Positions 26,464-34,671 of a stretch of DNA of 64,000 bases are shown piece by piece. Under the pieces are notes generated by a model. It did not search any database. It saw nothing but the letters and a program-made list of their open reading frames with translations, and was not told the origin of the DNA. Each line of letters opens with the position of its first letter. Within the stretch, counting starts at the first letter, position 1. The translations under genes were made by a program, and so were the position numbers. The DNA is from Serratia sp. PL17 (GTDB lineage Bacteria > Pseudomonadota > Gammaproteobacteria > Enterobacterales > Enterobacteriaceae), in assembly GCF_017832355.1 (NCBI RefSeq), contig NZ_JAFIBY010000001.1, forward strand, positions 558,001-622,000, in the 5' to 3' direction.

Positions 26464-27149
26464 GTGAGCGTAAGCGCGGCGCGGCCGCGTCCATTGATAT
26501 TGATGCCCTGCTGCAGGACACCTGGCTGCAGGTGATCAGCCTGCGCCACGGCCCGCAGTTCCAGGAGGGGGAAGGGCGCGCGTTGTGGGAGCGCTGCATT
26601 GCTGATGTCGAACATGTGCAGCGTGAGCTGAAAGCGAGCGGACTCGATGAAGCCGGCTGCCAGCATATCCTCACCGCACAGTGCGCACTGCTCGATGAGG
26701 CGGTTAAAGGCCGCGGCGTGGAGGATGACGCCTGCGTACAGTGGTATGGCATTCCGTTGCAGGGACATTTCCTCGGCACCATGGACGCCGGTGACACCCT
26801 GTGTGACCGGATGCGTGATGTGCTGCGGGAACCGGCACTGGACAATGCCGTGCTGACCTGCTTCCAGCGGGTCATGATGCTCGGATTCCTAGGGAACTTC
26901 CGCTCCCTGAACGATCCGGATCGCCAGAAGCTCGTCAACGCGCTCAGTGAACATGTCACGCCGTTCAGCTATCCACAAACCCATCCGGTACTGGCGGAAA
27001 GCCGTACCGGACGAGGAATGGTCGGCTGGCTAGCGTCATGGCCCGTACGTATTGGCCTGAGCGTGATTGTGATTGCCGCACTCTGGTGGGGCCTGGATCA
27101 CTGGCTGACGCAGATGCTGCTGACCCTGCTGCCAGGAGCCGTGAAATGA
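26460..27149 (+). CDS. tssL: T6SS inner membrane protein TssL (DotU/IcmH type)
   Basis: TssL is a C-terminally anchored inner membrane protein of the TssJLM complex. The 229-residue product has the cytoplasmic hook-like DotU domain (ILTAQCALLDEAVKGRG, then MLGFLGNFRSLNDPDR) and a single span near residues 200-225. It is the short form without a fused peptidoglycan-binding domain; the following OmpA-domain gene probably supplies that. ATG overlaps the tssK stop. Confidence 0.94.
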   Translation: MSERKRGAAASIDIDALLQDTWLQVISLRHGPQFQEGEGRALWERCIADVEHVQRELKASGLDEAGCQHILTAQCALLDEAVKGRGVEDDACVQWYGIPLQGHFLGTMDAGDTLCDRMRDVLREPALDNAVLTCFQRVMMLGFLGNFRSLNDPDRQKLVNALSEHVTPFSYPQTHPVLAESRTGRGMVGWLASWPVRIGLSVIVIAALWWGLDHWLTQMLLTLLPGAVK

Positions 27150-28858
27150 GTCCTGCACAACAGCGCGGGCTTGCGCTGTGGGCAGGCCTGCTGAGTGTCG
27201 TGGTCTGCCTGGGTTTCCTGCAGGTCACCCGACTGGTTTCTGTGCTTGTTCTGCTGGCGATCCTGGGGCTTATCCTGGCGTTCTGGACTGTCGCCAGTCG
27301 TCGTGCGGAGCATCACGTCACCCTGTGTCTGGATGACCTCCCGGAAGCCACTTACCGTCAGCCCGTGGTGCTGGTCTGTGGCGATCTGCCGCTGGCCTGG
27401 CCGCAGCAGTCACCGGTGCTCACGGTCACACAGGGATGCTGGATCCGCGTGGTGGATCATCAGGATCTGGAGCTGGCAGCCCGCCAGGTACTGTGGCTGC
27501 GACCTGACTGGGGGCGCCAGCTGTCGGTAATGGCCAGCGTCTGTCCGCAGAAACACGCCGACAGCGAAGCGCTTACCCGTCGCCTGCTGGCCCTGCGCTG
27601 GCAAATCAGCCAGTTGCGTAAAGAAACCGGTCATTCTGTGCCGCTGGTTCTGAATGGTCAGGTTGGCAGCGCAATGATGAATGACATGCTCTGGCAGGCA
27701 GCTATACCGGGAGAAGGGGTGAGGGTCTGGCGTGAGTCTTCAGCGTCGAGCTCAATCGCTGCACGGGTCACTACCGGTGGGTCGCCTGCGATGCAGCAAC
27801 AGGTGCTGATGAATAGCCTGATGAGCTGGTTCCATCAGCACGTCAAAGCTGTCTTTATGGATGAGAACCCCGATGTTCCTGTTATTGCACCTACCGCGGT
27901 GCTGTGGGGAATGGGACCGATCCTTGCCGGAAGTCTGGCCACATCGGCCTGGACGGCGTGGCTTTCCCGCCACACTGCGATGCAGCAGGTGGCAGGCTGG
28001 CAGCCGTTGGGAACGGACAGTACCGTTATATCCCGCTTCCCGGATTTTATCCTGCCGCTGCTGCCCGAAGGACGGGGCCTGACGCCGTGTGGGCGTACCT
28101 GGCGTTGTGCGTTCGGGATTTTCACGCTGGCGGCCATTGCTGCGCTGGTCAGTACTGGCTGGAACAATCACCATCTGCTGCAGCGTGTGAGCTTCGATAT
28201 TGCCCGCTATGACCGTATCCCGATGCATGATTTCGGACCCAAAGCCGACGCCGTTGCCATCCTGCGTGACGATGCGGCGCAGTTGGATGGCTGGGCACGC
28301 AATGGCATACCGGTCCGGATGAGCCTCGGTTTATATCAGGGTGAGCGTCTGCGCATGCCAGTGCTGGATGCCATCCGCTCGTATGTTCCACCACCGCTAC
28401 CACCTAAACCGCAGCCGAAGCCAGAACCGGTACCGAAAATTGTCCGCCTCGACAGCCTGTCGCTGTTCGACTCAGGCAAATCCGTGCTGAAAGCAGGCTC
28501 CACCAAAATGCTGGTGAACTCACTTGTTGGCATTAAGGCCAAAGCGGATTGGCTGATTTTGGTGGCGGGTCACACCGACAACACCGGTAATCCGGCGCTC
28601 AATCAGGCGCTGTCCCTGAAGCGCGCCGAATCGGTGCGTAACTGGATGCGCGATACCGGCGATGTACCGGAAAGCTGTTTTGCGGTGCAGGGTTATGGCG
28701 AAAGCCGCCCTGTCGCAACCAACGACACCACGGAGGGCCGTGCGCTCAACCGCCGTGTCGAAATCAGTCTGGTACCGCAGGCCAATGCCTGCCAGATACC
28801 CGGCAAACACCCGGCGCCATCTCAGGATGATGGCGCATTACAACACAATGGAGAGTAA
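27146..28858 (+). CDS. T6SS-associated OmpA-domain inner membrane protein (TagL-like)
   Basis: The 570-residue product starts at the ATG overlapping the tssL stop (ATGA). Two close membrane spans at about residues 8-50 and a third near residue 340 precede a periplasmic part. The C-terminus is an OmpA-like peptidoglycan-binding domain: LVAGHTDNTGNPALNQALS, then YGESRPVATNDTTEGRALN and RRVEIS. A Pro-rich linker (PPPLPPKPQPKPEPVPK) leads into it. It likely anchors the TssJLM complex to the cell wall, as TagL does in enteroaggregative E. coli. Confidence 0.88.
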   Translation: MSPAQQRGLALWAGLLSVVVCLGFLQVTRLVSVLVLLAILGLILAFWTVASRRAEHHVTLCLDDLPEATYRQPVVLVCGDLPLAWPQQSPVLTVTQGCWIRVVDHQDLELAARQVLWLRPDWGRQLSVMASVCPQKHADSEALTRRLLALRWQISQLRKETGHSVPLVLNGQVGSAMMNDMLWQAAIPGEGVRVWRESSASSSIAARVTTGGSPAMQQQVLMNSLMSWFHQHVKAVFMDENPDVPVIAPTAVLWGMGPILAGSLATSAWTAWLSRHTAMQQVAGWQPLGTDSTVISRFPDFILPLLPEGRGLTPCGRTWRCAFGIFTLAAIAALVSTGWNNHHLLQRVSFDIARYDRIPMHDFGPKADAVAILRDDAAQLDGWARNGIPVRMSLGLYQGERLRMPVLDAIRSYVPPPLPPKPQPKPEPVPKIVRLDSLSLFDSGKSVLKAGSTKMLVNSLVGIKAKADWLILVAGHTDNTGNPALNQALSLKRAESVRNWMRDTGDVPESCFAVQGYGESRPVATNDTTEGRALNRRVEISLVPQANACQIPGKHPAPSQDDGALQHNGE

Positions 28859-28862
28859 CCCC

Positions 28863-29354
28863 ATGGCAATTCCTGTTTATCTTTGGCTGAAAGACGACGG
28901 CGGCGCGGACATTAAAGGGTCGGTGGACGTTCAGGATCGTGAAGGCAGCATCGAAGTGGTGGCGCAGGAGCATAACCTGTACATCCCGACCGACAACAAC
29001 ACCGGCAAGCTGACCGGTACACGTATCCATACGCCATTCCTGTTTACCAAGGAAATCGACTCGTCCAGCCCGTATCTGTACAAGGCGGTGACCACCGGCC
29101 AGACCCTCAAGTCTGCGGAATTCAAGTGGTACAAAATCAACGACGCGGGCCAGGAAGTGGAGTACTTCAACACCAAACTGGAAAACGTGAAAGTGGTGAA
29201 AGTGAATCCTGAAATGTATGACATCAAGGATCCTTCTAAAGAGAAGCACAACCACCTAGAGCGCATTGAATTGCGTTACGAAAAAATCACCTGGACCTAC
29301 AAAGACGGCAACATCATTCATTCCGATTCGTGGAACGAACGCGCTACTGCCTAA
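28863..29354 (+). CDS. hcp: T6SS inner tube protein Hcp (TssD)
   Basis: Hcp hexamers stack into the tube that is fired into target cells and can carry small effectors. The 163-residue product is the standard length, with AIPVYLWLKDDGGADIKGSV and IELRYEKITWTYKDGNIIHS. The ATG at 28863 follows GGAGAG. The stop codon abuts an ERIC element and a strong terminator follows, so hcp can be expressed at a different level from clpV. Confidence 0.97.
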   Translation: MAIPVYLWLKDDGGADIKGSVDVQDREGSIEVVAQEHNLYIPTDNNTGKLTGTRIHTPFLFTKEIDSSSPYLYKAVTTGQTLKSAEFKWYKINDAGQEVEYFNTKLENVKVVKVNPEMYDIKDPSKEKHNHLERIELRYEKITWTYKDGNIIHSDSWNERATA

Positions 29355-29481
29355 GTTACTCGTCATATTGCGCGCGGTAACGGCGTTGGCTGCGTTCGCT
29401 TACCCCGGTCACTTACCGCTGTAAGCTCCCGGGGATTCGCGAACTTGCCGCCTTGTTACCGCACAAACTTTTTAGAGTAAC
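29355..29481. repeat. ERIC (intergenic repeat unit) element
   Basis: Exactly 127 bp, the canonical ERIC length, bounded by the inverted ends GTTACTC and GAGTAAC. The core follows the consensus closely: GCGTTGGCTGCGTTCGCTTA, then CCCCGGTCACTTACCGCTGT, AAGCTCCCGGGGATTCGCGA and ACTTGCCGCC. It begins at the base after the hcp stop codon and is transcribed within the T6SS cluster, where it should fold into a long stem. Confidence 0.93.
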
Positions 29482-29489
29482 CACTCAGA

Positions 29490-29520
29490 CGGGCAGTTCG
29501 CTCTGCCCGCCTTTTTCTTT
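29490..29520 (+). terminator. rho-independent terminator downstream of hcp
   Basis: A 7-bp stem CGGGCAG (29490-29496) / CTGCCCG (29503-29509) with a 6-base loop is followed by CCTTTTTCTTT. It lies between the ERIC element and clpV, so clpV needs read-through or its own promoter. Confidence 0.8.
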
Positions 29521-29654
29521 GCTGAACGGCTGCGTGACGGACGTTGAGCAAAGAAACCCACAAACTGCCAGCCTGACCGTATGCGCTTTGGTCCCCTTCA
29601 CGGGAAACAGCGATGGGCGGTAGCGTGTCCAGGAACCGACAAAGAGAGAACTTC

Positions 29655-32309
29655 ATGGAAAATCCAGCCATCCTGTTGCGACGTCTGAACCCTTACTGTG
29701 CCCGTGCGATGGAAGGTGCGGCGTCGCTCTGCCAGACCCGCGCCCATGCGGAAATTTTGCCAGAGCACTGGCTGCTGAAGCTGTTAGAACAGGGGGAAGG
29801 TGACCTGACGGTGCTGGCCCGACGTTATGAGTGGGATATGGATGCGCTGTGGCAGGATTTGCTGGGCTGGCTGGATTCACTTCCCCGCTCTGTTCGCAGT
29901 CGCCCGCAGCTTTCAGACAGTATCCAGACGCTGATGCAGGAAGCCTGGCTGATTGCCTCCCTTAACGGCGAAGAGCACATTCGCAGTGTGCATCTGCTGA
30001 TGGCGCTAGTCGACAAGCCTAAACTGGCGCGATGCGACGGGTTGTGGCCGCTGATGACGCTCGGGCAGAGCCAGCTTGAGCGGCTTCGCCCGCTGCTGGA
30101 CGCGCAGTCAGATGAACGCCTGGATGTGCAACAGGAAGCTGAACTGGCACAAAACCACGGTGGTGAAGTGGAATTTGTCGGACGTCCGGTTGGTGCTGAG
30201 ATAAAAGAAGGTGAACTCAATCCGGCGCTGCAGAACGCGCTGGATAAATTCACCCTTGACGTTACCACCAAAGCGAAAGAGGGCAAGATCGACCCGGTCT
30301 TTGGTCGTGATACCGAAATTCGCCAGATGGTCGATATTCTCTCCCGCCGTCGTAAAAACAATCCGATCCTGGTCGGTGAGCCGGGTGTCGGCAAAACGGC
30401 ACTGGTCGAAGGCCTGGCGCTGCGTATTGCCGAGGGCAACGTACCGGAATCCCTCAAACCGGTTATCCTGCGCACCCTTGACCTCGGCCTGTTGCAGGCG
30501 GGCGCAGGCGTGAAGGGTGAATTTGAGCAGCGCCTGAAAAACGTCATCGATGCAGTGCAGCAGTCGCCAGTGCCGATTCTGCTGTTTATCGACGAAGCCC
30601 ACACCATTATCGGTGCCGGTAACCAGGCGGGTGGCGCGGATGCTGCGAACCTGCTGAAACCGGCTCTCGCCCGTGGTGAACTGCGCACTATTGCGGCGAC
30701 AACCTGGAGCGAATACAAACAGTATTTCGAGCGCGATGCCGCGCTGGAGCGTCGCTTCCAGATGGTGAAGGTGGATGAGCCGGATGACAACACGGCGTGT
30801 CTGATGCTCAGAGGCCTGAAATTCCGCTATGCGGAACACCACGGTGTACACATTAATGATGATGCCGTAAAAGCTGCTGTTACGCTGTCCCGTCGCTATC
30901 TCACCGGTCGCCAGTTACCGGACAAAGCCATCGACCTGCTGGATACGGCTTCTGCCCGAGTCCGCATGAGCCTCGACACCGTGCCGGAAGCGCTGACGCA
31001 GTACCGGGCGCAGCTCTCTGCGCTGGAGATGGAAAAGCAGGCGCTGCTGGAAGATATCGCACTCGGCAACCATCGCCACGGCGAATGCCTGGCCACGATT
31101 GAGCAACAGCAAAACGATCTGATTGTCGAACTCGATTTGCTGGAGAGTCAGTACGGCCTCGAGTTGGACCTCACGAAACAGTTACTGGAAACGCGTCAGG
31201 AAATCAGTCGCCAGACTGATATCAATCAGCTGCAAAATCAGCTTTCTGTTCTGCAGGGCAACACACCGCTGCTTTCAATGGATGTGGACACCCGCACGGT
31301 CGCCAACGTGATTGCCGACTGGACCGGTGTCCCGCTTTCTTCCCTGATGAAAGACGAACAGACTGAACTGCTGACGCTGGAAAACGAAATCGGCAGCCGT
31401 GTCGTCGGGCAAGACGTGGCGCTCAACGCCATTGCGCAGCGCCTGCGCGCCGCCAAAACCGGCCTTACTTCGGAGAATGGCCCGCAGGGGGTGTTCCTGC
31501 TGGTCGGCCCGAGTGGCACGGGTAAAACCGAAACCGCACTCACGCTGGCCGACGTACTGTACGGTGGCGAGAAGTCGCTTATCACCATCAACCTATCGGA
31601 ATATCAAGAACCACATACCGTTAGTCAGCTCAAAGGCTCACCGCCGGGCTACGTCGGTTACGGTCAGGGCGGCATTCTGACCGAAGCGGTGCGCAAGCGC
31701 CCGTACAGCGTGGTACTGCTCGATGAGGTGGAAAAAGCCCACCGCGACGTGATGAACCTGTTCTATCAGGTCTTCGATCGCGGCTTTATGCGCGACGGCG
31801 AAGGCCGCGAAATTGACTTCCGTAACACGGTCATCCTGATGACCTCCAACCTCGGCAGTGATCACATCATGCAACGGTTGGACGAACGGCCGGACGCCAG
31901 TGAAGGGGATTTGCACGAACTGCTGCGCCCGATATTGCGCGACCACTTCCAGCCTGCACTGCTGGCCCGCTTCCAGACGGTGATTTACCGTCCGCTGAAT
32001 GAGCCCGCGATGCGCATCATTGTTGAAATGAAACTCGGACAGGTCAGCAAACGCCTGCACTGTCACTACGGCCTGACTACGCATATCGAAGAGAACTTGT
32101 ACGACACTCTCACCGCCGCTTGCCTGCTTCCGGATACCGGTGGGCGTAACGTTGACAGTCTGCTAAATCAGCAAATCCTACCGGTACTCAGCCAGCAGCT
32201 GTTGACTCATATGGCTGCAAAACAGAAACCGCAGTCGTTACACCTTAGCTGGAGTGAGGAAGAAGGGATTGTGCTGGAATTTGAACGGACTGAAGGAGAG
32301 AGCGCATGA
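29655..32309 (+). CDS. clpV: T6SS sheath-recycling ATPase ClpV (TssH)
   Basis: AAA+ unfoldase that disassembles the contracted TssBC sheath. The 884-residue product starts at MENPAILLRRLNPYC, has an N-terminal Clp repeat domain, Walker A GEPGVGKT at 241-248 with LLFIDEAHTIIGAG, a middle coiled region, and a second ATPase with GPSGTGKT at 618-625 and VVLLDEVEKAHRDV. Length is normal for ClpV. The preceding 140 bp hold the hcp terminator. Confidence 0.96.
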   Translation: MENPAILLRRLNPYCARAMEGAASLCQTRAHAEILPEHWLLKLLEQGEGDLTVLARRYEWDMDALWQDLLGWLDSLPRSVRSRPQLSDSIQTLMQEAWLIASLNGEEHIRSVHLLMALVDKPKLARCDGLWPLMTLGQSQLERLRPLLDAQSDERLDVQQEAELAQNHGGEVEFVGRPVGAEIKEGELNPALQNALDKFTLDVTTKAKEGKIDPVFGRDTEIRQMVDILSRRRKNNPILVGEPGVGKTALVEGLALRIAEGNVPESLKPVILRTLDLGLLQAGAGVKGEFEQRLKNVIDAVQQSPVPILLFIDEAHTIIGAGNQAGGADAANLLKPALARGELRTIAATTWSEYKQYFERDAALERRFQMVKVDEPDDNTACLMLRGLKFRYAEHHGVHINDDAVKAAVTLSRRYLTGRQLPDKAIDLLDTASARVRMSLDTVPEALTQYRAQLSALEMEKQALLEDIALGNHRHGECLATIEQQQNDLIVELDLLESQYGLELDLTKQLLETRQEISRQTDINQLQNQLSVLQGNTPLLSMDVDTRTVANVIADWTGVPLSSLMKDEQTELLTLENEIGSRVVGQDVALNAIAQRLRAAKTGLTSENGPQGVFLLVGPSGTGKTETALTLADVLYGGEKSLITINLSEYQEPHTVSQLKGSPPGYVGYGQGGILTEAVRKRPYSVVLLDEVEKAHRDVMNLFYQVFDRGFMRDGEGREIDFRNTVILMTSNLGSDHIMQRLDERPDASEGDLHELLRPILRDHFQPALLARFQTVIYRPLNEPAMRIIVEMKLGQVSKRLHCHYGLTTHIEENLYDTLTAACLLPDTGGRNVDSLLNQQILPVLSQQLLTHMAAKQKPQSLHLSWSEEEGIVLEFERTEGESA

Positions 32310-34657
32310 GCACCAATCCCCTAATCAGATTTAGCCACAATCACCACCTGCTGGCGGTAAAAGGTTGTGAAGCCGTACTCGACGTGCTGGCGTTTGAAGG
32401 TTACGAAGCCCTGAGTACGCCGTTCAGTTACCGTATTGAATTCACAAGCTCTGACCATGCCACCAGCAAAGAAATGATGCTGATGAAAGCGGGTTCCTTG
32501 ACGCTACAGGCACCGGTAGACCAGGGCTACGGCATTAAGATGCAACAGGTCGTGCGCACCCTTCAGGGCGTGGTGAGTGGCTTTGAACGCCTCAGTACCT
32601 CGAAGGATGAAACCCACTACGCTCTGACGCTCCAGCCACGTCTGGCGCTGCTTGACCGTTCGCATCAGAACGCCATTTATCAGGACATGTCGGTCCCGCA
32701 AATCGTGGAAAAAATCCTGCGCGAGCGTCACAACATGCGCGGCCAGGATTTTCTGTTCTCGCTTTCAAAAGAATACCCGCGCCGTGAGCAGGTGATGCAG
32801 TATGGCGAGGACGACCTGCACTTTATCACCCGCCTGCTGGGCGAAGTCGGTATCTGGTTCTGTTTTACCACCGACACGCGCCTGAACATCGACGTGGTGG
32901 AGTTTTACGACAGCCAGCAGGGTTACGAGAAAGGCCTGACTCTGCCGTCAGTACCGCCCTCGGGCCAGCACTCAAAAGGTGTTGACTCGGTGTGGGGGAT
33001 GGAGAGCCATCACAACGTGGTGCAGAAGCAGGTCAGCACCCGGGATTACAACTACCGACAGGCTACCGACGACATGAACACCCAGGTGGACGCGACCCGT
33101 GGAGACACCACCACCTACGGCGATGCCTATCACTATGCGGACAACTACCTGACGCAGGGCGGTACCTGGGACCACAATCCGGCCCCGGAGTCCGGGGCGT
33201 TTTATGCCCGCGTGCGTCACGAACGCTACCTGAACGGCCAGACGCAGACTCGCGCCATCACCAGTTGCCCGACACTGGCGCCCGGGCAGGTGCTGAACGT
33301 CACCGGCGGAAATGAAGTAGCCGAAGTATTCAGTCAGGGTGTGGTCGTCACGGCGATGCGCAGTCATGCGCGGCGGGATGAAGATTTTGGTGTCAGCTTC
33401 CACGGTATCCCGGACAGCACGGACTTTTGTTTCCGCCCAGAACCTGGCCCACGCCCGGTGATGGCCGGCACATTACCGGCCCGCGTCACCAGCACCACCG
33501 AAAATGACACCTACGGGCATATCGATAAAGAGGGCCGTTATCGCGTCAACATGTTGTTTGACCGAGATAACTGGGAGACCGGGTTCGAGAGCTTGTGGGT
33601 CCGTCAGTCCCGCCCCTATGCCGGGGATACCTACGGTCTGCACCTGCCGCTGCTGGCGGGCACTGAGGTGGCGATTGGCTTTGAGGACGGTAACCCGGAC
33701 CGGCCGTACATCTCCGGTGTGCTGCACGATTCGGCCCACGGCGACCACGTCACCATCCGCAACTACAAACGTAACGTCCTGCGCACCCCGAGCAACAACA
33801 AAATTCGCCTCGATGATGAGCGCGGCAAAGAACATATCAAAGTGTCCACCGAGTATGGCGGCAAAAGCCAGCTGAATCTTGGTCACCTTGTCGACAGTGA
33901 AAAGCAGAAGCGCGGTGAGGGTTTTGAGCTCAGAACCGACAGCTGGGGGGCGATTCGGGCGCAGAAGGGAATATTCATCAGTGCGGACGGCCAGGCGAAG
34001 GCGCAGGGGCAGGTACTGGAGATGCAGCCGGTAGTCAGCAATCTGGGTAATGCCCGGGAGCAGATGACATCCCTCTCCGATGACGCGCAGAGGGCGACCG
34101 CAAACCCGGCCGATCTCCAGGCGCAGATCAAACTGCTGGAACAGCAACTGACAGACCTCAAAAAATCGGTGCTGCTGCTCAGCGCGCCGGATGGTATAGC
34201 GATGACCAGCGGACAACATCTGCAGGTGTCTGCCGGCCAAAACCTGATTGCCACAGCCGGTAAAAATGCGGACGTCAGCGTGGTTAAAAATCTGTTCATC
34301 GGGGTGGGCAATGCCTTGAGCGTATTTGTGCGCAAGCTTGGCATCAAGCTGATTGCCAATCAGGGGGCGGTAAAAATACAGGCGCAGAACGGCCTGATGG
34401 AACTGCTCGCGCGCGGCGAGCTCAGCTTCACCAGTACCGAAGATGAAATCCATATTACTGCGAAGAAAAAAGTCACGATTAACGGGGGCGGAAGTTATAT
34501 CACCCTTGATGCCAATGGTATTGAGTCTGCCACTCAGGGGGAGTTCCGGACAAAAGCCGGGCATTACGGGCGAAAAGATAAGGCCAATGAGCCAAAAGAC
34601 TTCCCGAATGTGGCACCTGAAACCACAGAACCTTCCAGTAACTTCAGCTTTTCCTGA
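32306..34657 (+). CDS. vgrG: T6SS spike protein VgrG (TssI)
   Basis: VgrG trimers form the spike at the tube tip. The 783-residue product has the gp27-like N-terminal domain, the OB-fold gp5 core (RVTSTTENDTYGHIDKEGRY, then ESLWVRQSRPYAGDTYGLHL) and a C-terminal beta-helix of the DUF2345 type, with a coiled segment near residues 600-625. It carries no fused toxin domain; the next gene, 14 bp away, is its probable cargo. The ATG overlaps the clpV stop. Confidence 0.95.
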   Translation: MSTNPLIRFSHNHHLLAVKGCEAVLDVLAFEGYEALSTPFSYRIEFTSSDHATSKEMMLMKAGSLTLQAPVDQGYGIKMQQVVRTLQGVVSGFERLSTSKDETHYALTLQPRLALLDRSHQNAIYQDMSVPQIVEKILRERHNMRGQDFLFSLSKEYPRREQVMQYGEDDLHFITRLLGEVGIWFCFTTDTRLNIDVVEFYDSQQGYEKGLTLPSVPPSGQHSKGVDSVWGMESHHNVVQKQVSTRDYNYRQATDDMNTQVDATRGDTTTYGDAYHYADNYLTQGGTWDHNPAPESGAFYARVRHERYLNGQTQTRAITSCPTLAPGQVLNVTGGNEVAEVFSQGVVVTAMRSHARRDEDFGVSFHGIPDSTDFCFRPEPGPRPVMAGTLPARVTSTTENDTYGHIDKEGRYRVNMLFDRDNWETGFESLWVRQSRPYAGDTYGLHLPLLAGTEVAIGFEDGNPDRPYISGVLHDSAHGDHVTIRNYKRNVLRTPSNNKIRLDDERGKEHIKVSTEYGGKSQLNLGHLVDSEKQKRGEGFELRTDSWGAIRAQKGIFISADGQAKAQGQVLEMQPVVSNLGNAREQMTSLSDDAQRATANPADLQAQIKLLEQQLTDLKKSVLLLSAPDGIAMTSGQHLQVSAGQNLIATAGKNADVSVVKNLFIGVGNALSVFVRKLGIKLIANQGAVKIQAQNGLMELLARGELSFTSTEDEIHITAKKKVTINGGGSYITLDANGIESATQGEFRTKAGHYGRKDKANEPKDFPNVAPETTEPSSNFSFS

Positions 34658-34671
34658 CAAGGAGTCACAAC

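Noticed and set aside
29825-30851. Two long minus-strand frames opposite clpV
   Set aside because: Ser/Arg-rich shadows of a conserved ATPase gene.
33473-34660. 395-codon minus-strand frame opposite vgrG
   Set aside because: Antisense of the conserved VgrG core; no family features.
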